A DNA stretch of 51,543 nucleotides from Methanobrevibacter sp. (GCF_030539665.1 NZ_JAUNXR010000006.1:1-51543); one strand, 5' to 3'; positions 33,498-41,624 are shown, counted from the first letter of the stretch. Program-made: numbers and translations. The notes: generated by a model not told the origin, from the letters alone.

Positions 33498-34037
33498 CTA
33501 TTTGTTTTGCAAATCATCAACCATCTTTTGATATTTTTTATTTTGAAGGTCCAGATTTATCATGCTGGTTTTATTTGTTTTTCTTATTTCTTCTATTGTT
33601 TTGTTCAGTTCTTCAATTGACTTATCCTGCTTTTCGATGATTCTGTCCTTCTGTTCAATCAGGCCGTCATATGTTTTTGCTATTTTTCTCAACTGAAGTT
33701 CCAGGTTTTCTGTTGTTTCCTTTATCTGTTCCCTATAGTCGTTTATAAGTTCTCTTAAGTATTTTACCTGTTCCTGTTTGTCGTCAATTATTGCTTCCTT
33801 TTCTTTGATTTTCTCTGCCAAATCATCCAGTTCCTTGATTTTTGCCTTTTCGTTGCTGACTTCATTGTTTAGCTTGATTTCCATCAGTTCGTTTTCATGC
33901 TTTAGCTTTGTTATGTATCTTGAGTATTTGGCTATCTTCTCTTCCTTTTCAGCCAGTTCCATGTTCAGTTCGTCTATTTCCCCTTCCCTTAAGTCAAGCA
34001 GGTCCTTTAAGTCACGAAAGCTTGTTTTCTTTCCCAT
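33498..34037 (-). CDS. Coiled-coil protein in the McrBC operon
   Basis: This 179-residue protein is predicted to be one long coiled coil from about residue 10 to the end (LREGEIDELNMELAEKEEKI, then IDDKQEQVKYLRELIND). No enzyme motif, membrane segment or Cys cluster is visible. ATG 34037 follows the GTGA of an upstream GTG alternative at 34046. It overlaps nothing, but only five bases separate it from the 34043 gene and nine from mcrB, so a common transcript is very likely. Coiled-coil proteins accompany McrBC in the CoCoNuT class of systems, which gives a possible precedent. Confidence 0.75.
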   Translation of the reverse strand: MGKKTSFRDLKDLLDLREGEIDELNMELAEKEEKIAKYSRYITKLKHENELMEIKLNNEVSNEKAKIKELDDLAEKIKEKEAIIDDKQEQVKYLRELINDYREQIKETTENLELQLRKIAKTYDGLIEQKDRIIEKQDKSIEELNKTIEEIRKTNKTSMINLDLQNKKYQKMVDDLQNK

Positions 34038-34042
34038 GATAT

Positions 34043-34432
34043 TCACTTTTTAACTTTGTTTACGAATCTGTGTGATGATTTTTTCATCTGTTTGACTTCT
34101 TCCTTTTTAGGGCATTTGTACTCTTCCAGATACAATATGAGGTGGTTTAAATTTTGGGAGTAGTTTTTCTGTTTTCCTTCAACGAGGCCTCTGAAATGTG
34201 CTCCAAATCCTCCAGTTCCACCTATATTTACGATTATTTTCTCTGAGGATGGCATTTTATCGAAGAAACGTTCGAACTCTATTGTTTCGAATATTGGAGC
34301 TCTGTAATGAAAGGCCATTACCTTGTTTGTTCCTTCCCTTAATGTTACGTATTTCTGGTCTATTTCTACAGATTGACTTTTGTCAGAGACTTTTGTAAAC
34401 TTGATTTTTGAACCTATATCTGAACTTACCAT
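34043..34432 (-). CDS. Unrecognised leader gene of the McrBC operon
   Basis: This 129-residue protein has a beta-rich N-terminal part (SKIKFTKVSDKSQSVEIDQK, VMAFHYRAP), a glycine-rich turn IIVNIGGTGGFGAHFRG, and a strongly basic tail (KKEEVKQMKKSSHRFVNKVKK) that could bind nucleic acid. No known family. ATG 34432 is preferred; the alternative GTG 34441 is part of the GTGATAAC ribosome site. A TATA-like element at 34481-34487 on this strand is suitably placed for a promoter. As first gene of the operon it may be a regulator or a recognition partner of McrBC. Confidence 0.7.
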   Translation of the reverse strand: MVSSDIGSKIKFTKVSDKSQSVEIDQKYVTLREGTNKVMAFHYRAPIFETIEFERFFDKMPSSEKIIVNIGGTGGFGAHFRGLVEGKQKNYSQNLNHLILYLEEYKCPKKEEVKQMKKSSHRFVNKVKK

Positions 34433-34480
34433 TGTTATCACTTTATCTATATTTGTAACTTTTGTATAATAAATTTTTAA

Positions 34481-34487
34481 TATATAA
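34481..34487 (-). promoter_or_regulatory. TATA-like box for the McrBC operon
   Basis: Read on the - strand the sequence is TTATATA, 49-55 bases upstream of the 34432 start codon, so transcription would begin about 25 bases before the start. It lies in a 158-base divergent gap also serving the + strand gene at 34591. Confidence 0.45.
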
Positions 34488-34521
34488 TTTAATCTCCTTT
34501 TTTATACAACAATACTATCAA

Positions 34522-34529
34522 TTTATATA
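34522..34529 (+). promoter_or_regulatory. TATA box for the 34591 surface-protein gene
   Basis: TTTATATA lies 62 bases upstream of the ATG at 34591. Initiation about 25 bases downstream would leave a leader of roughly 35 bases containing a good AAAGGAGATAG ribosome site. Confidence 0.55.
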
Positions 34530-34590
34530 CTTAAACCACCATATTATTTATTATAGTTTTAAAACTATAATTAAAAAAAGGAGATAGATC

Positions 34591-34974
34591 ATGAAAAAAA
34601 GTTACATTTTAATTGCATTACTTGTAGCTATCGTATCTCTTGGTGCAGTTTGTGCAGACGATCCTGCTGAAGGAACCGATGCACCTGAAGCTGGCGACGA
34701 TGTTGCTGTAGATGGCGGCGACGTTGCAGGCGACAATGCAGATGATGATTCTGAAGCTGCTGACGATACCAATGACACTGCAGATGACAAAAACACTACA
34801 GATGTTCCGTCTGCCGGTGAAAACGCTACTGGCAATGAAACCAATTCAACCAACATTACAGCTAATGTAACCGGTACCAATGCAACTGCAAACAGCATGC
34901 TTGAAACTGGTCTTCCAGTTGTTGCTTTAGTATTAGTTGTTCTCGCTGCTGTAGGATTATACAGAAGAGACTAA
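34591..34974 (+). CDS. Small secreted surface protein with C-terminal membrane anchor
   Basis: This 127-residue protein has a signal peptide (YILIALLVAIVSLGAVCADD), an Asp/Ala then Asn/Thr-rich spacer (GGDVAGDNADDDSEAADDTN) with many glycosylation sequons, and the C-terminal anchor VVALVLVVLAAVGLYRRD. The anchor is the same as in the fragment at 28012-28225 and is typical of Methanobrevibacter adhesin-like proteins; here it is attached to only ~80 residues of low-complexity spacer, so the protein may act as a short glycosylated surface brush. It has its own promoter and a T-rich terminator. Confidence 0.8.
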   Translation: MKKSYILIALLVAIVSLGAVCADDPAEGTDAPEAGDDVAVDGGDVAGDNADDDSEAADDTNDTADDKNTTDVPSAGENATGNETNSTNITANVTGTNATANSMLETGLPVVALVLVVLAAVGLYRRD

Positions 34975-35002
34975 TTATAGAAGATGACTAATCTTTTATA
35001 AT

Positions 35003-35028
35003 TCCTTTTCTTTTTTTTCTTATTTTTT
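35003..35028 (+). terminator. T-rich archaeal terminator
   Basis: After the 34591 gene lies a pyrimidine tract with runs of four, eight and six Ts (35003-35028), the usual signal for archaeal transcript ends. A similar but shorter T tract follows the related fragment ending at 28225. Confidence 0.5.
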
Positions 35029-35148
35029 AAATTGCACTCACTCTGAAATATTTACTTCATTCTTAAAAATTTACTTGAATTAAACTTATTTATATGGCTT
35101 TAAACTTTTATTAAGCCAGGTAAATTTCTTATTTTTACTTAAACAAAG

Positions 35149-35156
35149 TTTATATA
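35149..35156 (+). promoter_or_regulatory. TATA box for the Rpn-like gene
   Basis: TTTATATA, preceded by the A-rich AACAAAG (BRE-like), lies 82 bases upstream of the ATG at 35238. Confidence 0.5.
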
Positions 35157-35237
35157 TTCTTTTCTATAAAATATGAATATAAAAATGAGGAATTCCTTTT
35201 TTTCTTTAAATAAAATAAACTAATGATGGAGAAAAAA

Positions 35238-36128
35238 ATGAATGCACAATATGAAATCAAATCACGTATAGACAAAGATATAGATAAACGATTTAAATAT
35301 CAATGTTTAGAGGATTTTAACTGTTTGTTTGAAATAATGAAAAAGAATGACAGAATTAAAGAATTCATACGAACAGAATACCACTCCGGAGGAGAACTTA
35401 GAAGGGGTGATGTGGCAGCATTATCAATAAACGATGAAACATTAAGCATGGAATGCGAATCAAGCAAACCAAACAAAAGATCGGTGAATAAACAGGCAAG
35501 ATATTGCATGAACATATATGAAGATAGGGAAATGCCTGTAAAACCCATAATGTTTGTAACAAAATCCTATGAGGAAGAAGCCTATAGGGTAGACTGGTCA
35601 ACAAACGGACCTTACTCAGAATCCCTAATATACTCGTTTAAGGATATCGATGGAGACAAACAGCTGAAAATAGTGAAAGAAAAACTGGACAAAGGCAAAA
35701 GATTTAACAGATATGATATTGTTTTTCTAATTTGGGCACCATATACCAGATACAGCATATCTAAAAAGAAAATGTTATTGGAAATAAGCAATATCTTGAA
35801 TAATGCGAATTTAAATCAAGAGACAAGAATGCAATTAAAGGCATTTCACAAGGAAGATTGCATAAGACTTCTAAAAAAAGAAGATCAAGAGGAAGTTTGG
35901 AAAGTGATAGAAATGATAACTCCCGAAGGAACAAAAATAGTAGAAGAAATAATAAACGAAGGAAAAATAAAAGGAATTAAAGAAGGAATGAAAAAAGGAA
36001 TAAAAGAAGGGAAAAGAGAAGGAAAAATAGAAACAATCAAACATTTATTAAAAATAAACGAAAAAACAGTAGCAAAAAAACTAATGAAAGAAATGAACAT
36101 AACAGAAGAAGAAATAAACAAAACATAA
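35238..36128 (+). CDS. Rpn-like PD-(D/E)xK nuclease family protein
   Basis: This 296-residue protein resembles Rpn-family (recombination-promoting nuclease, transposase-31-like) proteins, which cut DNA non-specifically and stimulate RecA-independent recombination. The likely nuclease core is RRGDVAALSINDETLSMECE (Asp, then Glu) followed by SSK, and the C-terminal region has the family's charged repeat tail (KIKGIKEGMKKGIKEGKREG). ATG 35238, six bases after GGAG, is preferred to 35223. The last 201 bases of the duplicated block lie inside the gene, so its original 3' end may have been altered: the final residues NITEEEINKT follow the breakpoint. Function in this genome is inferred from family. 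Confidence 0.7.
   Translation: MNAQYEIKSRIDKDIDKRFKYQCLEDFNCLFEIMKKNDRIKEFIRTEYHSGGELRRGDVAALSINDETLSMECESSKPNKRSVNKQARYCMNIYEDREMPVKPIMFVTKSYEEEAYRVDWSTNGPYSESLIYSFKDIDGDKQLKIVKEKLDKGKRFNRYDIVFLIWAPYTRYSISKKKMLLEISNILNNANLNQETRMQLKAFHKEDCIRLLKKEDQEEVWKVIEMITPEGTKIVEEIINEGKIKGIKEGMKKGIKEGKREGKIETIKHLLKINEKTVAKKLMKEMNITEEEINKT
35901..36101 (+). repeat. 201-bp perfect direct repeat, unit A
   Basis: This stretch, covering residues from VIEMITPEGTK to EMNI of the Rpn-like protein, is identical base for base to 36141-36341, at an offset of exactly 240 bases. The flanking bases differ at both ends. Perfect identity indicates a recent event. Confidence 0.97.
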
Positions 36129-36140
36129 ACTCCCCATAAA

Positions 36141-36341
36141 AAAGTGATAGAAATGATAACTCCCGAAGGAACAAAAATAGTAGAAGAAATAATAAACGAA
36201 GGAAAAATAAAAGGAATTAAAGAAGGAATGAAAAAAGGAATAAAAGAAGGGAAAAGAGAAGGAAAAATAGAAACAATCAAACATTTATTAAAAATAAACG
36301 AAAAAACAGTAGCAAAAAAACTAATGAAAGAAATGAACATA
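36141..36341 (+). repeat. 201-bp perfect direct repeat, unit B
   Basis: Second copy of the 201-bp block. The 39 bases between units hold the present stop codon of the Rpn-like gene and the sequence AACTCCCCATAAAA. Confidence 0.97.
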
Positions 36342-36371
36342 GAATTGGAGGAATTAGGACCTATTGATTAA
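36144..36371 (+). pseudogene. Duplicated C-terminal piece of the Rpn-like gene
   Basis: The second repeat unit keeps the reading frame MIEMITPEGTKIVEEIINE and runs into a different ending, ELEELGPID, before TAA. It has a GTG at 36144 but no convincing ribosome site. Either this ending or the NITEEEINKT ending of the first unit is the ancestral one; the other arose when the tail was duplicated. It probably does not make a functional protein alone. Confidence 0.75.
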
Positions 36372-36434
36372 TATAATTTCCAGTTACCGTTTGGATACAA
36401 AAATTATTTAAAAATTGATTCACAATTATTTTTT

Positions 36435-37175
36435 ATGGAAAAACAACTTGATTATCTTTTAAAAGTTCTTATTGATGAGAAAGATGAAATCATTTACATA
36501 CCTAATGATTTTAATTCTAAAAAGAGATTGTTAAGGGCTCTTATGAACATCAGGCCTCCAAAACCTATTGATGATGATTATCTTAAAATCCAGGATCTAT
36601 TTTTACAATCCCAAAATCAGGTTGCAGATACTGATTTTAAAAGTGGGCTTAACGTGTGGCAGGGAGACATCACTACTTTAAATGTTGATGCAATTGTTAA
36701 TGCTGCCAATTCCAAGCTTTTGGGATGTTTTCATCCGTTGCACAACTGCATCGACAACATCATCCATTCAAAGGCCGGAGTTCAGCTTAGAGAAGAGTGC
36801 AATGAGATAATGATCAGACAAGGCTTTGATGAGCATGTGGGTGATGCCAAGATTACCAAAGCATACAATCTCCCTTCAAAATATGTCATTCATACCGTAG
36901 GTCCTGCTATCAGCCCAAACAGACTGCCTACACAAGAGGAATGTAAACAATTGGCCAGCTGTTATAGGAGTTGTCTTAATCTGGCTGATGAGCACAATCT
37001 TGATTCAATTGCTTTTTGCTGTATTTCCACTGGTGTTTTTAACTTTCCCCAAAAAAAGGCAGCTGAAATCGCTGTTGAAACAGTCAAAAACACCCCTCAT
37101 AATGTTGACAAGGTTATTTTTGACACATTTCTCGATTCTGATTTTTTGATTTACAACAATCTTCTAGGTGATTAG
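36435..37175 (+). CDS. Zinc-dependent macrodomain (Zn-Macro) ADP-ribosylhydrolase
   Basis: This 246-residue protein has a ~60-residue N-terminal helical part and a macrodomain. It carries VDAIVNAANSKLLGCFHPLH followed by NCIDNIIHSKAGVQLREEC, the Zn-Macro signature in which a Cys and His bind zinc at the active site, and SKYVIHTVGP and CCISTGVFNFPQ further on. Such enzymes remove ADP-ribose from proteins and are encoded beside class M sirtuins, exactly as here: the TAG stop is followed directly by the sirtuin ATG. The pair should add and remove ADP-ribose on a shared target. Confidence 0.93.
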   Translation: MEKQLDYLLKVLIDEKDEIIYIPNDFNSKKRLLRALMNIRPPKPIDDDYLKIQDLFLQSQNQVADTDFKSGLNVWQGDITTLNVDAIVNAANSKLLGCFHPLHNCIDNIIHSKAGVQLREECNEIMIRQGFDEHVGDAKITKAYNLPSKYVIHTVGPAISPNRLPTQEECKQLASCYRSCLNLADEHNLDSIAFCCISTGVFNFPQKKAAEIAVETVKNTPHNVDKVIFDTFLDSDFLIYNNLLGD

Positions 37176-38000
37176 ATGGATAGGATTGAAAAGGCAAGGG
37201 ATGCAATTGAAAACGCCGACTATGTTCTAATCGGAGGGGGTGCCGGTCTTTCTGCTGCTGCAGGCATTGATTATGGCGGGGACAGGTTCAGAAAACTTTT
37301 CAGTGACTATATAGAGAAATATGATATTAAAGACATGTATTCTGCCACATTCTATCCCTTTAAAACTCCAGAGGAGAAATGGGGCTATCTTTCCCGCCAT
37401 GTATATGAAAACAGATACAATGTTGGAAAAACCGAAGTTTATCAGGAACTATTTGATCTTGTTAGGGACAAGGACTACTTCGTCATTACAACAAACGTCG
37501 ACAAGCAGTTCCATTATGGTGGATTTGACAGTAAAAGAATCTTTGAAGTTCAGGGTGACTATGGTAAGTTCCAGTGCAGTGTTGGATGCCATGACAGGCT
37601 GTATGACAATGAAGCCCAGATTATTGAAATGGTTGAAAGCTGCAGGGAATGCCGGATTCCCTCATCAATGGTTCCCAAATGTCTTATCTGTGGCGAGGAA
37701 ATGGATCTTAACATTAGAAAGAACAGCTATTTTGTTGAGGATGAAAGCTGGAAGATTCAGAGCAATAACTATAGGGATTTCCTGAATAAGATCAATAATG
37801 AAAAAACAGCCCTTCTTGAACTTGGAGTGGGATACAACACCCCAACAATAATAAGATTTCCCTTTGAGCAGATTACATACGGCAATGAAAATGCTACACT
37901 TATAAGGTTCAACAGGGACTATCCTGAAGCCATTGAAGAAAATAAGAACAAGACAATAAGTTTCAGCGAAGATATAAAAAAATTAATTTGTAAAATATAA
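37176..38000 (+). CDS. SirTM class sirtuin (protein ADP-ribosyltransferase type)
   Basis: This 274-residue protein has the Sir2 NAD-binding motif GGGAGLSAAAGIDYGGDRF, the FVITTNVDKQFHYGGFD segment (TN.D), and the zinc-binding block with CSVGCHDRLYD, CRECRIP and PKCLICGEEMDLNIRK. These match class M sirtuins (SirTM), which ADP-ribosylate proteins, in known cases lipoylated GcvH-like carriers in bacteria and fungi. The GcvH-L and lipoate-ligase genes that usually accompany it are not in the window, so the target here may differ. It is translationally coupled to the Zn-macrodomain gene. Confidence 0.93.
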   Translation: MDRIEKARDAIENADYVLIGGGAGLSAAAGIDYGGDRFRKLFSDYIEKYDIKDMYSATFYPFKTPEEKWGYLSRHVYENRYNVGKTEVYQELFDLVRDKDYFVITTNVDKQFHYGGFDSKRIFEVQGDYGKFQCSVGCHDRLYDNEAQIIEMVESCRECRIPSSMVPKCLICGEEMDLNIRKNSYFVEDESWKIQSNNYRDFLNKINNEKTALLELGVGYNTPTIIRFPFEQITYGNENATLIRFNRDYPEAIEENKNKTISFSEDIKKLICKI

Positions 38001-38002
38001 AA

Positions 38003-38057
38003 AAATAGATAAGGTGTTTGAAATTAATATCTATTTTCCACACCTATTCATCTATTT
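38003..38057. terminator. Possible bidirectional hairpin between convergent genes
   Basis: AAATAGAT (38003-38010) pairs with ATCTATTT (38050-38057), and AGGTGT (38012-38017) with ACACCT (38040-38045). The structure lies between the sirtuin stop and the end of the convergent 38044 gene, and overlaps that gene's last codons. Confidence 0.35.
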
Positions 38058-38289
38058 CAATTCCAGCTTTTGCAATGAGTCTTCCAATGATTAAGGTTGC
38101 AATTACTGCGATTATAGTTACTATGATTGCGTATATTAATAAACTCCATACAGCGTCTCCAGCTGGAAGGAATTGTTCAATAATAGCTTGTATAGCTCCA
38201 TTCCATGCAGCACCTGCTACAAATGCAAAAGCAGTGGTCATTAAAACAGACATTGTTTTCAACATCTCTTTATGGACTGATTCTGCCAT
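38044..38289 (-). CDS. Small membrane protein (DUF5654-like)
   Basis: This 81-residue protein has an amphipathic N-terminus, a segment TMSVLMTTAFAFVAGAAWNG with the conserved-looking AWN, a second helix (AIIVTIIAVIATLIIGRLI), and an acidic tail (AKAGIEIDE). Two membrane helices and the overall pattern recall DUF5654 proteins of archaea, whose function is unknown. The start follows GTAGGAGG, a strong site. Convergent with the sirtuin gene. Confidence 0.7.
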   Translation of the reverse strand: MAESVHKEMLKTMSVLMTTAFAFVAGAAWNGAIQAIIEQFLPAGDAVWSLLIYAIIVTIIAVIATLIIGRLIAKAGIEIDE

Positions 38290-38399
38290 TTTTCTACCTC
38301 CTACTATATCGATAACAATAATATAAACTGTTATCCCTTATAAATGTATCTATTTTTGTTTAGAAAATTTTAAAAGATCGAACAAATATATAAAATTTT

Positions 38400-38783
38400 A
38401 TGAAAACTGTAAATGTTGTTGCAGCAATCATCAGAAAAGGTGAAAAGATTTTAGCTACCAAGAGAGGTTATGGTGAGTTTGAGAATTTATGGGAGTTTCC
38501 GGGAGGCAAAATAGAGGAAAACGAAACACCTGAAGAAGCTCTTAAAAGGGAAATAATGGAAGAGCTGAACGCCTCCATTGAAATTGAAAAGTTTCTCATA
38601 AACATCAGTTATGACTATCCTGATTTTCATCTGAACATGGACTGCTATCTCTGTGAGCTTAAAGGTCCCATATCACTTCTTGAACATAAGGACGCATGCT
38701 GGATTGGAAAGGATGAGTTTGAGACTCTTGACTGGATTCCTGCAGACATTGAAATTCTAGAAGTCCTTGAAAATGAACTGTAG
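38400..38783 (+). CDS. NUDIX hydrolase, MutT-like
   Basis: This 127-residue protein has a NUDIX box GGKIEENETPEEALKREIMEEL, with every catalytic Glu and Arg present, and a MutT-type start (VVAAIIRKGEKILATKRG, then WEFPGGK). MutT-like enzymes hydrolyse oxidised or modified nucleoside triphosphates. The gene ends in the ribosome site of the PLD/helicase gene (TAGGTG), so the two are coupled. NUDIX enzymes beside DUF3427 helicases occur elsewhere in prokaryotes, from memory of annotated genomes; a link to nucleotide-based signalling or DNA repair is inference. Confidence 0.92.
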   Translation: MKTVNVVAAIIRKGEKILATKRGYGEFENLWEFPGGKIEENETPEEALKREIMEELNASIEIEKFLINISYDYPDFHLNMDCYLCELKGPISLLEHKDACWIGKDEFETLDWIPADIEILEVLENEL

Positions 38784-38792
38784 GTGTTTTCC

Positions 38793-41624
38793 ATGAGCAT
38801 TGAATATAATTCAAACAAGAACAGAATCAGAAGATATGTTGAGGGGGATTATGATTATGACTCCTTTCGCCCATCCTTTCTTTTCAATGATTCCGAGAAG
38901 GGATCAAAGGTTCTCTCACCGATAAAGGAGAATCTGAGCAGGTGCGATGAGTTCTGCATTTCCGTTGCATTCATCACTGAAAGCGGAATCACCCCTTTGC
39001 TTCAGGTGCTGAAGGAGCTGGAGGCAAGAGAAGTTCCCGGAAAGATTTTAACAACTGACTATCTGGCCTTTTCACAGCCAAAGGCACTTGAGAAGCTGGA
39101 CGGCCTTTCAAACATTGAGGTCAGAATGTTTACCGTAGGAAAGGACAATCCTGGACTTCACACCAAAGGGTATCTTTTCAGGGAGGACGGAGATTATAGG
39201 ATAATTATCGGAAGCTCAAACCTTACCCAGAACGCACTTACAGTAAACAAGGAGTGGAATCTTGGATTTACCACCTTTGAGGATGATGATTTGAGCCAGG
39301 AGATAGTTGAGGAGTTCAACAATCTTTGGAGCAGGTCTGTGCCTCTTGAGGATTGCATTGCAGATTACAGTGACCTTTATCAGAAAAGAAGAATCATCCT
39401 AAATGAAACATCACGGCCAAGCTACAGAAGAGAAACACTTGAACCCAATTCCATGCAGAAGGCATTTATCGGAAACCTGGAAGACATCTATGCTCGCGGT
39501 GGCAGAAGGGCATTGCTCATTTCTGCTACCGGTACCGGTAAGACCTATGCTGCTGCATTTGCCCTTCGTGAGAAATATCCAAAGCGTGCACTGTTTCTGG
39601 TTCACAGGGAGCAGATTGCAATACAGGCACTTAATACCTTCAGGAACGTTTTTGGAAATGAAAGAACCATGTGCCTCCTTTCCGGGAACTCAAAGGACTG
39701 TGACGGCGACTTCATCTTTGCAACCATCCAGACAATGTCTAAGGAATACGTATACAGGGAATTCGACCCTGAGGAGTTCGACTACATCGTCATTGACGAG
39801 GTCCACAGGGCAGGTGCCAGAAGCTATCAGAAGATAATGGACTACTTCAAGCCGAAGTTTTATCTTGGTATGAGCGCTTCCCCCGACCGTATGGATGGCT
39901 TTGACATTTATGAGCTATTCGACCACAACATTGCCTATGAGATAAGGCTCAAGCAGGCCCTTGAAGAGAATCTCTTATGCCCATTCCATTATTTCGGAGT
40001 AACAGACATTTATGTTGATGATGTAGAGGTCAAGTTTCAAAATCTGATAAGCTCCAAGAGAGTAAATTACATTATGGAGAAGTGCAGATATTTCGGATAC
40101 TCGGGAAGCCGGGTCAAGGGACTGATGTTCTGCTCAAACAAGAAAGAGGCCTGCCAGCTCTCCGCAATGCTGAACGAACATGGCCTGAAGACCATCTGTC
40201 TCACCGGCGAGAACACCCAGAAAGAAAGGGAAGATGCGATTGAACGCCTGGTCAGCGACGAAAGGCTGGACTACCTTGACTACATCCTAACCATAGACAT
40301 ATTCAACGAGGGAGTGGACATTCCCGAAATCAACCAGATAGTTCTTTTAAGGGAAACCCAGTCCCCGATAATCTTCATACAGCAGCTGGGAAGAGGACTG
40401 AGGAAAATGGACAGCAAGGAATACCTTGTTGTAGTGGACTTCATCGGCAACTACAAAAACAACTTCATGATACCGATAGCCCTTTCCGGAGACAGGACCC
40501 ACAACAAGGACAACCTGAGAAAATACGTAATGGAAGGAACCAACGTGATTCCAGGAAACTCAACGATAAGCTTTGACAGGATTGCAAAGGAAAAAATCTT
40601 CAAGTCAATAGACGACACCAACCTCTCCACAATAGCAATCATCAGGGAGAAGTACGGAAACCTGAAATACAAACTGGGAAGGATTCCCTCCCTGGTTGAG
40701 TTCTACCATCTTGGAGACATAGACCCGATCCTAATAATCGAAAACAAGAGCCTTGGAAGCTACTGCAGGTTCCTGGAAAAGTATGAGAAGGACCTTAAAG
40801 TGAATTTCAGCAAAAGGAAAATGAATACTCTGGAATTCGTATCAAGAAACCTGGCAAACGGGAAAAGACCCCATGAACTGCTGATATTGAAGGAGATTAT
40901 GGACATGGGAGAAATCGATGTTGAAATTCTTGAAAGAGTCCTGGAAGAGGATTACCACATAATAAATGATCTGGACTCCATAAGAAGTGCAATCAATGTC
41001 CTGAAACTGGAATTCAATCCAAAAGATAAAAACAAATATGACATTGAACTTTTAGATGGAATGGGAATCTCCGAAAGCTTTAGGGAAGACCTTGAAGATG
41101 AAGACTTCAGAATGTTTATGGATGACCTGATTGAATATTCCCTACTGAAATACCTGGACAAGTACATCAACAGATACCATGACACCAACCTTGTGCTCTA
41201 TGAGAAATACTCACGTTCCGACGTCTGCAGACTCCTGAACTGGGACAGGGACGAGTCAAGCACAATGTACGGATACAAAATCAAGCACGGAACCTGTCCG
41301 ATTTTCGTCACCTACGAGAAAGGCAAAGACAACATCGACTACAATGACCACTTCATAAGCCAGGAAATGTTCAACTGGATGACCAGAAGCCCACGTACAC
41401 TGGAAAGTCCAGAGCTGCAGCCCATTGTCAATTATGACGAGAATGATTTGAGCATTCACCTCTTCGTCAAAAAGTCAGACGGCGAAGGCTTTGACTTCTA
41501 CTACCTTGGAGAGGCAGTTCCCGTTGAAGGAACAGACACTGAGATGAATGGAAAGCCAATCGTGAACTTCAAGCTAAAATTGGATAATCTGGTAAGGTAT
41601 GACATCTATTCCTATTTCGAATAA
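38793..41624 (+). CDS. PLD-nuclease / DEAD-DEAH helicase / DUF3427 protein
   Basis: This 943-residue protein has, in order, a phospholipase-D-type nuclease domain (~1-190; HTKGYLFREDG and IIIGSSNLTQNAL, an HxK...N arrangement), a superfamily-2 helicase (~215-570; ATGTGKTYA, DEVHRAGAR, SASPDR, FNEGVDIPEI and QQLGRGLRK), a linker, and a C-terminal DUF3427 region. It should process DNA in an ATP-dependent way. ATG 38793 sits five bases after GGTG; the upstream GTG 38784 lies inside that site. PLD-helicase-DUF3427 proteins are common in defence islands and mobile elements, fitting this neighbourhood, but a role in immunity is inferred. It is coupled to the NUDIX gene. Confidence 0.9.
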   Translation: MSIEYNSNKNRIRRYVEGDYDYDSFRPSFLFNDSEKGSKVLSPIKENLSRCDEFCISVAFITESGITPLLQVLKELEAREVPGKILTTDYLAFSQPKALEKLDGLSNIEVRMFTVGKDNPGLHTKGYLFREDGDYRIIIGSSNLTQNALTVNKEWNLGFTTFEDDDLSQEIVEEFNNLWSRSVPLEDCIADYSDLYQKRRIILNETSRPSYRRETLEPNSMQKAFIGNLEDIYARGGRRALLISATGTGKTYAAAFALREKYPKRALFLVHREQIAIQALNTFRNVFGNERTMCLLSGNSKDCDGDFIFATIQTMSKEYVYREFDPEEFDYIVIDEVHRAGARSYQKIMDYFKPKFYLGMSASPDRMDGFDIYELFDHNIAYEIRLKQALEENLLCPFHYFGVTDIYVDDVEVKFQNLISSKRVNYIMEKCRYFGYSGSRVKGLMFCSNKKEACQLSAMLNEHGLKTICLTGENTQKEREDAIERLVSDERLDYLDYILTIDIFNEGVDIPEINQIVLLRETQSPIIFIQQLGRGLRKMDSKEYLVVVDFIGNYKNNFMIPIALSGDRTHNKDNLRKYVMEGTNVIPGNSTISFDRIAKEKIFKSIDDTNLSTIAIIREKYGNLKYKLGRIPSLVEFYHLGDIDPILIIENKSLGSYCRFLEKYEKDLKVNFSKRKMNTLEFVSRNLANGKRPHELLILKEIMDMGEIDVEILERVLEEDYHIINDLDSIRSAINVLKLEFNPKDKNKYDIELLDGMGISESFREDLEDEDFRMFMDDLIEYSLLKYLDKYINRYHDTNLVLYEKYSRSDVCRLLNWDRDESSTMYGYKIKHGTCPIFVTYEKGKDNIDYNDHFISQEMFNWMTRSPRTLESPELQPIVNYDENDLSIHLFVKKSDGEGFDFYYLGEAVPVEGTDTEMNGKPIVNFKLKLDNLVRYDIYSYFE

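Noticed and set aside
35885-36340. Two - strand Phe/Ser-rich frames opposite the 201-bp repeats
   Set aside because: They mirror the Lys/Glu-rich coding strand, repeat with the duplicated block and lack start signals.
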